Source: Vibrio sp. ED004 | GTDB taxonomy: Bacteria > Pseudomonadota > Gammaproteobacteria > Enterobacterales > Vibrionaceae | Direction of reading: 5' to 3' | Assembly: GCF_023206395.1 (NCBI RefSeq) | Contig: NZ_CP066149.1 | Coordinates: 3,224,001 to 3,288,000, forward strand | DNA: 64,000 nt | In this document: in pieces, positions 28,626 through 37,153 of the stretch | Layout of the letters: every line of letters begins with the position of its first letter | Position numbering within the stretch: position 1 is the stretch's first letter | The notes under the pieces: generated by a model | Databases searched by the model: none | Told to the model about the DNA's origin: nothing | Seen by the model: the letters and a program-made list of their open reading frames with translations, nothing else | Translations under genes and position numbers: made by a program

Positions 28626-29156
28626 ATGAATCACAATCGAGTGGTATGTTTCGATTTAGAAATGTGCTGTTGGAGCAAAGATGGTGTAGGAACAACAGGA
28701 GAGATCATTGAAGTGGGTCTTGCTGAGATCGATCTTGTATCTGGAACCATCGTGAAGCGCGCGCAATATTACGTTAAGCCCGAAAAAGACGAAGTCTCTC
28801 TGTTTTGTGCAGAGCTAACAGGCATTACACCTCGCAAGATAGAAAAGCAGGGTCGCCCTTTAGAGTCGGTGATTAAATCGATGATTAAGAATTTCGGTGG
28901 CCCAAAGAAAATCTATGCTGCTTGGGGACGTGATGACCTTATCTTACATAAAGAATGTATAGAGAAAGGCATCGAACCACCGTTTAGCGAGTTCTTGAAT
29001 ATCGCCACACTTTATCGTGTTCAAAACCGCCTTAAAGAGAAACGCATCGGACATCGCGCCGCTCAAGAAGCTAAGAACATTGAGTGGGAAGGTCGTCAGC
29101 ACTCGGGTTATGTCGATGCTTACAACCTCGCGAAACTGACATTGACGATGCTTTAG
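28626..29156 (+). CDS. DEDDh-type 3'-5' exonuclease
   Basis: A 176-residue exonuclease of the DnaQ/RNase T-like fold. The five catalytic residues fit DEDDh: D10 and E12 (CFDLEM), D104 (WGRDD), H160 and D165 (HSGYVDAYN). It resembles the KapD/ERI-1-like short exonucleases, but substrate (RNA or DNA) cannot be told. Start ATG 28626 follows GGGCGACGT. It ends before a terminator with an unusually long loop. Neighbours give no clear functional link. Confidence 0.85.
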   Translation: MNHNRVVCFDLEMCCWSKDGVGTTGEIIEVGLAEIDLVSGTIVKRAQYYVKPEKDEVSLFCAELTGITPRKIEKQGRPLESVIKSMIKNFGGPKKIYAAWGRDDLILHKECIEKGIEPPFSEFLNIATLYRVQNRLKEKRIGHRAAQEAKNIEWEGRQHSGYVDAYNLAKLTLTML

Positions 29157-29197
29157 CCTTTAAAAGCGTTAGGTCTCTGAAAAGAACAACAGACAAC

Positions 29198-29261
29198 AAA
29201 AAGCCACCTTCTAAGTCTCTATATGATCTGAGTATCTATATGAAAAACTAGGTGGCTTTTT
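29198..29261 (+). terminator. Intrinsic terminator with long loop
   Basis: 12-bp stem AAAAAGCCACCT / AGGTGGCTTTTT flanks a 40-base loop and is followed by TTGTTATTT. It ends the exonuclease gene. The long loop is unusual. Confidence 0.75.
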
Positions 29262-29280
29262 TGTTATTTAAGGAAAGATG

Positions 29281-29309
29281 GACCCTGTAAATAATTCTGT
29301 GTAACTGTC
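29281..29309 (+). repeat. Left terminal inverted repeat of the IS256-type element
   Basis: Inner 17 bases are identical to the inverted right end; the outer part (GACCCTGTAAAT) is only similar. Confidence 0.7.
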
Positions 29310-29313
29310 GGGG

Positions 29314-30529
29314 TTACATATATTCAGTTAATCGGTCTTCGAACATAATCATAAAGCGGTTCAGGGCTTGTCGCCAGTTTCTAATTGGCATCGTCCATCT
29401 TTTGGAGGCATCCTGGATCGCTAAGAAGATCACCTTCCTTGCCGATTCATCTGTCGGGAACAGCTTACGCTTTTTAATCGCTTTTCTAATAACACTATTA
29501 AGTGATTCTATGGCATTAGTCGTATAAATTGCTCGCCTAATATCTTCTGGGTAGTTGAAGAGCGTGTTCAGGTTATTCCAATGTGCTGTCCAAGAGCGGC
29601 TGATCTGAGGGTATTTGCCATCCCATTTATCTGAGAACTGCTCTAGCGCTAGCAAGGCTTCATCTTCTGTCTTCGACTGATAGATCTTCTTAAGATCGGC
29701 AGCCACAGCTTTATAATCTTTCCAAGGTACATACCTAACTGAGTTTCTCACCATATGGACGATACAGAGCTGGATCTGAGTATTTGGGAATGCGGCATTA
29801 ATGGCATCAGGAAAGCCCTTCAGACCATCGACACAAGCAATGAGAATGTCTTTTACTCCGCGGTTTTGTAGCTCTGTTAGCACAGCAAGCCAGAACTTAG
29901 CACCTTCCGTCTCTGACAACCACATGCCAAGCAGCTCTTTTTGACCCTCCATGTTCACGCCTAGCGCAAGATAAACAGCTTTGTTGATGACTTGTTTATC
30001 TTGCCTGATTTTAACGACAATGCAGTCGAGATAAACGATTGGGTAGACTTCATCTAATGGGCGAGATTGCCATTCAACAACCTGCTCTAGAACAGAGTCC
30101 GTCACCTTAGATATAAGGGTTGGTGAGACATCCGCATCGTACATTTCCTTGAATGTGGCTACGATTTCTCGGGTCGTCATGCCTTTAGCATAGAGGCTTA
30201 AGATTTTGTCATCCATCGACTGGAAACGAGTTTGGTGCTTGCGAACCAGCTTTGGTTCAAAGCTTGACTCACGGTCACGAGGAACGTCTATCGGCACTTC
30301 ACCATCATCAGTGATAATAGACTTGCTGGTATACCCATTACGTGAGTTGGAGCTGGGTTTTGGGAGTGTTTTCGTAGCCAAGGTGCTCATCAAGCTCAAC
30401 ATTCAATGCTGTCTCAACAGTCACCTTGGTTAACATTTTTCGGAAGTCATCAAGATCAGATTCTGTCTTAATTGATTTAGCTGCTTCACGAGCAAAAGCT
30501 TCAAGTGCTTTCTTATCCATACTATCCAT
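29314..30529 (-). pseudogene. IS256-type DDE transposase, broken by a +1 frameshift
   Basis: The transposase is split over two frames. The first 60 or so codons (from ATG 30529, MDSMDKKALEAFAREAAKS to ELDEHLGYENTPK) lead into a stop, and the rest (SSNSRNGYTSKS onward, to 29314) continues in another frame. The join is at an AAAA run (30358-30361, TTTT on the plus strand): removing one base restores PKPSSNSRNGY. The DDE parts are intact: YLDCIVVKIR, ACVDGLKGFPDAI and TTNAIESLNSVIRKA. An intact enzyme would be about 405 residues. This is a recent inactivation or a sequencing error; this family is not known for programmed shifting. Confidence 0.85.
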
Positions 30530-30554
30530 CCTTAGCCTTTAAGGCTTAAGTCTA

Positions 30555-30584
30555 GACAGTTACACAGAATTTAGGACAGTCATC
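30555..30584 (-). repeat. Right terminal inverted repeat of the IS256-type element
   Basis: Read on the minus strand it begins GATGACTGTCCTAAATTCTG and ends with the shared 17-bp block. The boundary is set by the probable 8-bp target duplication and is uncertain by a few bases. Confidence 0.65.
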
Positions 30585-30683
30585 AAAAGATGACAAGTAA
30601 ATCAAACTTTCGATTCTAGTTATCCAATCTAGCTTGTTATTCAGCCTGTTTCCTTATTTAACCTAGTGCCTAATTCGATCTAA

Positions 30684-31214
30684 CTACTTGCCAAGCATGT
30701 TTTTTAACTTATCACCCTTATCGAAAAAGTGATGCTTCATCGCGCCTAACACATGTAATGTGACCAACGACATGAACACCTTAATTGCAGTTGCATGAAT
30801 AAAAAACAATAGGCTAACCATCTCTCTTTTTGTTGCCCCTTCACTAAATACCCATGAGTAAACACTGAATATCGGTGTATCAATCAATGCGATACTTAAA
30901 CCCGATACCGTAATAAAGGTCAGTGTTACCGCCTGAATAAGTTGAACTACTCTAGGGATGGTAAATCGACGTTCACCTCTTTTCGGTTTAGCGAGCATTC
31001 TTGCAATCAGTATGTTGATCAACACCAAAACAACAGAACCAAAAATCTGATGTATTAATATTGTTGGGTATTTATCTGGGAAGGGGAGCAATCGGCTTGA
31101 TATAAACCCAAGCGTTAAGGTCATCATAACAGCACACAACATTGCCCAATGTAATGAATCGACTTTGTTATTTTCGTGTTTGTTTATTCTATTTTGTATT
31201 ATTTCTCGGTTCAT
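30684..31214 (-). CDS. Cytochrome b561 (CybB-like)
   Basis: Inner-membrane b-type dihaem cytochrome probably linked to quinone redox. About 176 residues with four hydrophobic helices. Candidate haem ligands are the His in DSLHWAM (helix 1), ILIHQIFG (helix 2), and FFIHATAIK plus VTLHVLGAM (helices 3-4). It ends in a basic tail. Met at 31214 is preferred over 31226 because GGAA lies 6 bases upstream. It is divergent from the ABM-domain gene. Physiological partner is unknown. Confidence 0.82.
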   Translation of the reverse strand: MNREIIQNRINKHENNKVDSLHWAMLCAVMMTLTLGFISSRLLPFPDKYPTILIHQIFGSVVLVLINILIARMLAKPKRGERRFTIPRVVQLIQAVTLTFITVSGLSIALIDTPIFSVYSWVFSEGATKREMVSLLFFIHATAIKVFMSLVTLHVLGAMKHHFFDKGDKLKNMLGK

Positions 31215-31399
31215 ACGATATTCCATTATTAGTGTTGTTCGATTTATTATATTTATCTGACGTGTGTTATGAATATGTTCACCGAATGTTTAATATTAAT
31301 AATAACGTATCGATTTAATTAATATTAAATCGTTCGTATTGCTCTTGATGGCGGTTTTATCTCTGTTAGCGTGGTCGAATCTAACCCACGGAGAACGAC

Positions 31400-31765
31400 A
31401 TGAAGAACATCAAGAGTTTGATTAAACGAGCCATTGCGTTGAGTTTGTTGAGTGTGAGCCCCTTAGTTTTAGCCCAGCCCGTTGTACTTATTAACACCTT
31501 CTCAGTTGAAACTAGTAAAGAAGCTGAAACGTTAGCGTATTGGGAAAGCGCTAGGGACGTACTCATTGAACAACCGGGATACATCTCTACCACGCTGCAC
31601 CGCTCACTAAGCGCTGATGCCACCTACCTGTATGTGAACGTCGCTAATTGGGAGAGCCAGAAGCATTTTATCGACGCTATCTCTGTGATGAGGAAACAAC
31701 TGCCTGCACTCGATATTAAGGGTGTGACTGCCGATCCCAATCTTTACGAAGTTATTCGCCACTAA
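31400..31765 (+). CDS. Secreted antibiotic-biosynthesis-monooxygenase-fold protein
   Basis: 121 residues with a signal peptide (MKNIKSLIKRAIALSLLSVS..LAQ, cleavage near 25). The mature part has the ABM ferredoxin-like layout: VVLINTFSVE strand, ETLAYWESARDVLIEQPGYISTTLHRSL, and YVNVANWESQKHFIDAI. Such folds include monooxygenases and haem-degrading enzymes, but also non-catalytic proteins, so no reaction is assigned. Start ATG 31400 with GGAGAACGAC upstream. First of a likely four-gene unit leading to the ToxR-like regulator. Confidence 0.75.
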   Translation: MKNIKSLIKRAIALSLLSVSPLVLAQPVVLINTFSVETSKEAETLAYWESARDVLIEQPGYISTTLHRSLSADATYLYVNVANWESQKHFIDAISVMRKQLPALDIKGVTADPNLYEVIRH

Positions 31766-31781
31766 TTGAGAGTTTGTTTAA

Positions 31782-32462
31782 ATGAAATATGTACCACGAT
31801 TGTTTTTAGTTCTTTTTAGCTTTTTGTTCTCTGTCAGCAGTTATTCTGCGGCTTATGGCGTTTCCGTTGCATGGAAGACACAAGACGCCCAAGCGGTATT
31901 CGATGCCATGCCTACTCAGAAAAAGGCGTTTGCGAATTTGATTGATGCAGGGCTAATTCACGACATGTTTATCTCTGAAAGCTTTATTGGCGATCAAGCA
32001 TTTCCAATCATTAAATTTGTAATGGAGGCAGGCAGTGAAGAAGAAGTTCGACGTGTTATTGGTAATCTTCCTCTTCAATTTAAAGAGTTAGCAGAAATAA
32101 CAGAGGTGAGAGATATCGGAAGCAAGTGGTTAGATACTGAAGTTGCGTTTAAAAATTATGCGATTGAGTTATCTTGGAAAGAGCCTGAAGATCAATTAAT
32201 TGCAGACAAAGTAATCAGCGTCGATTTGCAAAAAGTGGTGGACTGGAGTGCTCAAGGCGTTATTACTTCGGCCTATTTAAAAAACCAAGCGATTGCAGAA
32301 GCTCAAGCTAATCAAATGGCGATGATCAGACCTATCTATTCGATTGCTGTATTAGCACGAGATGAACAACATGCACTTGAAATTGCTAATGAACTTAATG
32401 CCGTTAAATTAGGGTTTGCTAGTGTCAATATCAGTGAACTTGGTTTTAAACTCGCGTTATGA
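31782..32462 (+). CDS. Secreted protein with two tandem ferredoxin-like domains
   Basis: 226 residues with a signal peptide (cleavage near residue 23). The rest is two similar units of about 95 residues: YGVSVAWKTQDAQ...FPIIKFVMEAGSEEEVRRVI and YAIELSWKEPEDQ...RPIYSIAVLARDEQHALEIA. Each has the beta-alpha-beta pattern of YCII/muconolactone-isomerase-like folds, so it appears to be an internal duplication. No catalytic residues stand out. It lies 16 bases after the ABM-fold gene and 48 bases before the ToxR-like gene. Periplasmic ligand binding is a reasonable guess only. Confidence 0.65.
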   Translation: MKYVPRLFLVLFSFLFSVSSYSAAYGVSVAWKTQDAQAVFDAMPTQKKAFANLIDAGLIHDMFISESFIGDQAFPIIKFVMEAGSEEEVRRVIGNLPLQFKELAEITEVRDIGSKWLDTEVAFKNYAIELSWKEPEDQLIADKVISVDLQKVVDWSAQGVITSAYLKNQAIAEAQANQMAMIRPIYSIAVLARDEQHALEIANELNAVKLGFASVNISELGFKLAL

Positions 32463-32510
32463 TTTTGAAATAAAATAAATTTCCATGTTATTCTAGGGTG
32501 AGTTTATTCA

Positions 32511-33398
32511 ATGCATTTAACTCACCTTATGAATAATAATAAAATACAAGAATATAGCTTGGTTATTGAACTTGAAAATCGACAGCTGCTTAACCTTTCT
32601 TTAAATAAGCATGTGACCTTATCCCCATCAGAATGTTTAATTTTAAAGCACTTGATGGATAATTGTTCACAAACCATAGGGCGAGAGTTCCTCCTAAAGC
32701 ATTGTTGGCCGGGTAGGGTGGTAACAAGCAGTTCTCTTAACGTCGCAATTAAAAACGTTCGTACCGCGCTTAAAGCAGTCGGTTCGGAATGCAAAGTTGT
32801 CACGGTCCAAAAAGAAGGATATTGCTTTATTTCACCAGATAAAGGTGAGGCTCAAGTGACTGAGCTTATCAACAACCCTAGCGAGAGAGCCCCAGAGCGA
32901 CTAGAAATTAACAGTGCTCCGCAAGTAGTAAAAGATCCTATCGAAGTTTCTGATGTTATAGAGATGCCTTCTTCTAAGCGTCACTCATTACTTAATCAAG
33001 CTAATGGCAAAAACAAACTCTATTTTGTACCGTTAGCGGCTGGTATTGCGGCGAGCGCGTTGTTGGTCGTGGTGTTGTCTTGTCTTGGCTTTTTTATGGA
33101 GAAAACGTCTATTAATGGGATTGCGGTGTACCACGACAGCGTCAACTTGGATTCAATGCTGGTGGAAGACTTAACATCGATTGCTGAACCTGGAGTCGAA
33201 GCAATATACCTGCATCGTATGGGTGTTGATTGCGGCGCTATACAGGTGGTGATATTGAACCAAAGTGGCTGGAAAGACATCAGCTCAAGCTTTAAATTGA
33301 CACACTGCAATGATGCGCACGTTGGGCTTTATGAGATCGAACCAATTAATAGGCTGGGAATAAACCAAGCAACAGAAGGAACGGTTGATGAAGCGTAA
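32511..33398 (+). CDS. ToxR-like membrane-bound winged-helix regulator
   Basis: 295 residues in the ToxR topology: cytoplasmic OmpR-type winged helix (about 10-110, with LSPSECLILKHLMDNCSQTIGREFL split here as LSPSECLIL and GREFLLKHCW, and NVRTALKAV as recognition region), a polar linker, one membrane helix about 171-194, and a periplasmic domain of about 100 residues. The periplasmic part has two cysteines, C241 and C266, as in ToxR. There is no receiver domain, so it acts without phosphorylation. Start ATG 32511 with AGGGTGAG upstream. The next gene overlaps its last codons. It is not ToxR itself by sequence; the VtrA/TcpP type is closer in design. Targets are unknown. Confidence 0.82.
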   Translation: MHLTHLMNNNKIQEYSLVIELENRQLLNLSLNKHVTLSPSECLILKHLMDNCSQTIGREFLLKHCWPGRVVTSSSLNVAIKNVRTALKAVGSECKVVTVQKEGYCFISPDKGEAQVTELINNPSERAPERLEINSAPQVVKDPIEVSDVIEMPSSKRHSLLNQANGKNKLYFVPLAAGIAASALLVVVLSCLGFFMEKTSINGIAVYHDSVNLDSMLVEDLTSIAEPGVEAIYLHRMGVDCGAIQVVILNQSGWKDISSSFKLTHCNDAHVGLYEIEPINRLGINQATEGTVDEA

Positions 33399-33825
33399 GT
33401 TTTGGTTACCTATCGTGGTTACCTTGTCCGCTATTTTTCTGTTTGGTGTCATTTCCGGTGTGATGACCCGAGGGGCTTATCAGTTTGAGGGAATCTATGA
33501 AAACGTCGGTTATGAAGTGCTGACGCTGGATCTGAAGAATGGCCGTTCAAAGATGCGTTATGTTGGTTATAATATCGACGGCCAAGTCGTGCAAACCAAG
33601 CAGTTTTTTGGTGTCTTCTTGCGCTGGGGCAATCACTACTATTTCTATCAGATTGAACAGGACCAAGCGCACGGGCAGCAGACCTTCAATGTGAAGAATC
33701 TTTTTATTCAGCACCACAGTAATAAGCGTAGCGTGATGGTTTCAGATCAGCGTGGTGCTTACGTGACCAAAGATGGGAAAATACTGGAATTGAAAGGCAT
33801 TCTCTACGGGCGATCTCTTCGCTAA
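33388..33825 (+). CDS. Small membrane partner of the ToxR-like regulator (ToxS/VtrC-like position)
   Basis: 145 residues: an N-terminal membrane helix (about 5-25) and a periplasmic domain rich in beta-strand-like and aromatic residues (YQFEGIYENVGYEVL, WGNHYYFYQIEQ). Its ATG 33388 lies inside the regulator gene, overlapping by 11 bases, with AAGGA upstream; a TTG three bases earlier is less likely. Topology, size and coupling match ToxS, TcpH and VtrC, which stabilise or share a ligand-binding barrel with their regulator. Sequence similarity to any of them is not evident by eye. A terminator follows. Confidence 0.68.
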   Translation: MKRKFWLPIVVTLSAIFLFGVISGVMTRGAYQFEGIYENVGYEVLTLDLKNGRSKMRYVGYNIDGQVVQTKQFFGVFLRWGNHYYFYQIEQDQAHGQQTFNVKNLFIQHHSNKRSVMVSDQRGAYVTKDGKILELKGILYGRSLR

Positions 33826-33905
33826 TTCATGTCCCGTTCTTTAAGCAAGCTTGTAGATAACAGTTCACCTTAAATCATTTGATTCTGGCTCATCAAATCC
33901 AATAA

Positions 33906-33932
33906 CGACGGCTTTTAAGCCGTCGCTTTTGA
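33906..33932. terminator. Intrinsic terminator after the ToxR-like unit
   Basis: 9-bp stem CGACGGCTT / AAGCCGTCG with a 2-base loop, followed by CTTTTGATT, between the plus-strand unit and the convergent TerB-like gene. Confidence 0.8.
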
Positions 33933-33945
33933 TTCCGTTCAGAGT

Positions 33946-34395
33946 CTAATCTTCGCCCAGAACGCTTAATTTACTTTTGATGAAGTCTTTGTGGTCAACG
34001 TAAAGTAGTTCTGCTGTTTTGCGAATCACTGAATCTTCAAGTGGGTCAATCTCTCCATCGGCATGCGCGACTTCCCACATAGCTTTGATCAAGTCTATGC
34101 GAACTGGCTGCGAAAGTTCTCGCAGTTGAGAAGTGAAATCGTACAGAGAAACAGATTGTTCAACTTGAGGCTCAGCTTGCGCCAATAAGGCTTTGGATTC
34201 TTCTTCTGTTATGTTCAACAAACGCTGTAGTAAGTGAAGCTTGGCTTCTTGTTCTGATTCGTTGATCGCGTGGTCTGCACCGGCCACTTCACATAACAAG
34301 CTGGCGATAGCTAAGTTAGGTGAGGCGGTGGGTGTTTTACCCAAATCAGAGCCTTCAACTAATTGTTTAAATAACGAGGTAAGTGAGTTAAACAT
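33946..34395 (-). CDS. TerB-like protein
   Basis: 149 residues, all helical in appearance, with a TerB/DjlA-type acidic metal-binding pattern: CEVAGADHAINESEQEAK and MWEVAHADGEIDPLEDSVIRK. The two A-D-x-x-I-x-x-x-E repeats are characteristic. Tellurite resistance should not be inferred; the fold appears in many stress proteins. No other ter genes are nearby. Start ATG 34395 with GGAA upstream. It follows the PhoD-like gene by 113 bases on the same strand. Confidence 0.82.
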   Translation of the reverse strand: MFNSLTSLFKQLVEGSDLGKTPTASPNLAIASLLCEVAGADHAINESEQEAKLHLLQRLLNITEEESKALLAQAEPQVEQSVSLYDFTSQLRELSQPVRIDLIKAMWEVAHADGEIDPLEDSVIRKTAELLYVDHKDFIKSKLSVLGED

Positions 34396-34508
34396 AAGAG
34401 CATTCCAGTTATGGTGAATATTATTACTATTGGGCCTACAGAGTGTGATCGCAAGCGTCTTTACTTAAAACTGACATTACGAAGAGGTCAGCAATAAGGA
34501 ACACTTGT

Positions 34509-36506
34509 TTAGTCCGGTTCTGGAAAACGCGTGACTTTTCCATCGCCACTTAACGTCGTAATCGCCTGTGGCTTCCCGTCGCTATCCAACCTTAACTCAC
34601 CAATTGCACTGCGGTTTGAAAGGCGATAAAAGGTCTGATTGTCAGGGCTACGTTTCTCTATTTTTAGGCGCTTTCGCTTGGTGAAATAGTTAAGAACTGA
34701 GCGCGGGCTATACAATAATCGGTCACACACATCGCAAAATTTAAGCAATGGTGCAGGGAACTGATTCTTGATACCACTACAAGTAATCTGGTAGATGTTC
34801 GGACTGTTTCGGCGATACCTAAGCTTAATGTCGTAGGCAAACGAGTAGTGAACATCACCAGAAAGCACCACAAAGTTGGTGGGCGTTTTGGTGTGGGTAA
34901 AGATACTGATGAGCGTGTTAGCACTGCCTGGGTGTGCCATCCAGTTTTCAGCATCAATCATCAATGGCTTACCTATTGTTGTCGCCATCTTTTGTAGTGT
35001 TTCAATGAACTTAACGCCGAACATTGGTGCAGCAGAAACAATCACCACCTTTTCTTGATTAATCAATTGATGCTGAAATTCCGTCAGCGCTTCCCAGTCC
35101 ATCAGACCCGATGGCTTGTTCATTCGTGATTCAGATCGCCAACGACGTGTCCGAGTATCTAATACAATCACTTTGGGTGACGTGTTGATGGTGTAATGCC
35201 ACTCTTCAAAGCGATCGATCATCTCTAAATATTGTTGGTGCTGTTGGGGATCGATGTTCTTACTGAGATCGCCGTTGCTTTCGACACGACTTTCGCTTTC
35301 GTTACTGCTAATCACCGGAGAGAAAAGCTGTTTGGTCTGCTCAATGAATTCGCTGCTGAACTTCTCTGGCGCGTTACCCCAACCTTGGCACATCAAATAA
35401 GCTGCAAGGCCGTTACCAATCACTTGAGTCGCAAAGCGATTTTGATCGACGGCATGTTCCCAACCTACGGTTAAGTTCCAGTCATCAGTGACATCGTGGT
35501 CATCGAAGATCATGTAAGTCGGAATATGAGCGAATAATCGCTGCACTTGTGGCAAGCCTGCGACGAAGTCATCAATGATAACGCTTTCGTCACGCCACTG
35601 TTGTTGCTCGGCAGGTGTTAATTGACGATCAGCCTGCTTGAAATCATTGTCGATTAATCGCTCACGGTTGATGCATTGCCACAAGGTCGGGGACCAAACC
35701 AGCAGGTACATCGCGATGAATTCAGATAAGGTGACTAAGTGATTCTCACAATCGGTCGAGCTAAAGATAGGAATCCCGCGTTTAGGGAATAACTTATCGA
35801 GCAGCGAATCCGAAGTGTTGTGGTGTGGCAGTAGGTGATGGCGTTGGTAGAGGTGATATTCGCTCTCATACAAGGCATCGCTGCTATTGATTTGGCTGAC
35901 TTGTGAGTCGGTTGGTAATGCTTCACCAACCAGACCAAGCAATTGAATCACTTGCTGAATGGCATCCAGCGTTGGGCCTGCCACATGGTCAGCGTAGATT
36001 TGGTCGCCGCTCATCATCAACATATCCGGTCGTTCAAGTACCGTTTGATTGGCGATTTTGTTGTCTGCTGCTACTAGGCTGTCCTTGCTCGGGTGATGAG
36101 GGTTACGACAAGAGCCATGCAAAATGTAGTCGGCAGCTGTAGATATCTTAAATTCGATTCGAGAACTGTCGTTGTTGGTTCGCGTGTCCTTGTAAATCAA
36201 ATGCGGTGCCAGCTCAGTGATTGAACCTTGCTCGGTTTCTATTTGATATTCCAACGGAACGTTGGTGGGGAACTCACCCTGTAAATGAATCAAGGTGACC
36301 CAAGCGTGTGTGCCGACCTGAATCGACTCTTGCTCATCGAGTGATGACGAATAAAAAGGCGTTTCTTGCTCTGCATTGAATAGTTGAGTTGTGCCCGAAA
36401 GTGGGGCGCTGGTGACTATCCAGAGTACCACCTCAGTTGCGGTGGTTTTTCTTAAAATTGGGCCAGCAAGCAATAAGGGAAGAGGTGATGTCGTCGAGCG
36501 TTTCAA
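34509..36506 (-). CDS. PhoD-type metallophosphatase
   Basis: A 665-residue PhoD-like phosphodiesterase/alkaline phosphatase. An N-terminal beta-sandwich (1-115) precedes the metal site: HGSCRNP near 131, GDQIYAD at 167-173, YMIFDDHDVTDDWN and LSGDVHYSF. No signal peptide or Tat motif is visible, so it may be cytoplasmic, unlike classical PhoD. Start is TTG 36506, with AGGA 6 bases upstream overlapping the preceding stop; no ATG exists nearby. It forms a pair with the acidic protein gene upstream. Substrate is unknown. Confidence 0.82.
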   Translation of the reverse strand: MKRSTTSPLPLLLAGPILRKTTATEVVLWIVTSAPLSGTTQLFNAEQETPFYSSSLDEQESIQVGTHAWVTLIHLQGEFPTNVPLEYQIETEQGSITELAPHLIYKDTRTNNDSSRIEFKISTAADYILHGSCRNPHHPSKDSLVAADNKIANQTVLERPDMLMMSGDQIYADHVAGPTLDAIQQVIQLLGLVGEALPTDSQVSQINSSDALYESEYHLYQRHHLLPHHNTSDSLLDKLFPKRGIPIFSSTDCENHLVTLSEFIAMYLLVWSPTLWQCINRERLIDNDFKQADRQLTPAEQQQWRDESVIIDDFVAGLPQVQRLFAHIPTYMIFDDHDVTDDWNLTVGWEHAVDQNRFATQVIGNGLAAYLMCQGWGNAPEKFSSEFIEQTKQLFSPVISSNESESRVESNGDLSKNIDPQQHQQYLEMIDRFEEWHYTINTSPKVIVLDTRTRRWRSESRMNKPSGLMDWEALTEFQHQLINQEKVVIVSAAPMFGVKFIETLQKMATTIGKPLMIDAENWMAHPGSANTLISIFTHTKTPTNFVVLSGDVHYSFAYDIKLRYRRNSPNIYQITCSGIKNQFPAPLLKFCDVCDRLLYSPRSVLNYFTKRKRLKIEKRSPDNQTFYRLSNRSAIGELRLDSDGKPQAITTLSGDGKVTRFPEPD

Positions 36507-36514
36507 TGCGGTTC

Positions 36515-37072
36515 CTAAATCGTTGGAGGTGAGTCGTTGAGATGTTTCGTTTCAAGAGCAGAGGTTTCGAGTTCTGGTGTTTGAGGCTCGTTAATTTCGA
36601 GCGCAGATGTTGCCGGTGGCGCCATATCAGCCTCATTTTCCTCGAGCTCCATAACCTCAGACTCAGCCATCTCAGCTTCTGTTGTTTCAAGAACTTCGAT
36701 AACTTCTGAGCTAGAAAGTTCATGACCCATTAGAAATATTGCCAATAGGGCATCGGCTTTAGTCTTGGTATCGGAAGGTTCGTCTAACAACTGTTCAAGC
36801 TTTTCTCGAATCATAGCAATCTCGTGCTCCACAAAGCCACGGCCTTCGTCGTCCCCTTGGTTTTCTTCAGGGGCGTTATCGAACTTCATAAACAGCAGCT
36901 CACCGTCTAACTTTGTATTGACCAATCGCTCTGGCAGCCATTCCTCGCCCATAACGATATCTGGGTCGGAATCATTGGGTAAGTGGTCTATAATGTTTTG
37001 TAATTCTGAGACTTTCACAATACTTTCATTTAACCGAGAATATTCGACATTGTAACGGTCAATGTCGATCAA
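36515..37072 (-). CDS. Acidic hypothetical protein upstream of the PhoD-like gene
   Basis: Up to 185 residues, very acidic, with no recognised family. The N-terminal two-thirds looks helical (IAMIREKLEQLLDEPSD), and the tail is a repetitive Glu/Thr/Ala-rich segment (EVLETTEAEMAESEVMELEENE and ELETSALETKHL split here). The start is uncertain: TTG 37072, GTG 37015 or a later ATG. The stop overlaps the SD of the phosphatase gene, so the two are coupled. Function unknown. Confidence 0.55.
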   Translation of the reverse strand: MIDIDRYNVEYSRLNESIVKVSELQNIIDHLPNDSDPDIVMGEEWLPERLVNTKLDGELLFMKFDNAPEENQGDDEGRGFVEHEIAMIREKLEQLLDEPSDTKTKADALLAIFLMGHELSSSEVIEVLETTEAEMAESEVMELEENEADMAPPATSALEINEPQTPELETSALETKHLNDSPPTI

Positions 37073-37153
37073 ACCTAAAATTAGTTGGCTGGCATGGCCA
37101 ATAAATGTCTATTCAGTAACACAATATTTATTACAAAGAGCAATGACACAAGA

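Larger units (their letters stand above)
29281..30584 (-). mobile_element. IS256-family insertion sequence, transposase frameshifted
   Basis: About 1.3 kb. Imperfect terminal inverted repeats share an exact 17-bp block AATTCTGTGTAACTGTC (29293-29309 and, inverted, 30555-30571). The outer ends diverge by small indels. GAAAGATG (29273-29280) on the left and AAAAGATG (30585-30592) on the right match at 7 of 8 positions and may be the target duplication. The element sits in intergenic sequence between the exonuclease and cytochrome b561 genes and breaks no visible gene. Confidence 0.85.

Noticed and set aside
29314..30529. Programmed frameshift in the IS256-type transposase
   Set aside because: The family uses one frame; one-base excess in an A-run is simpler.
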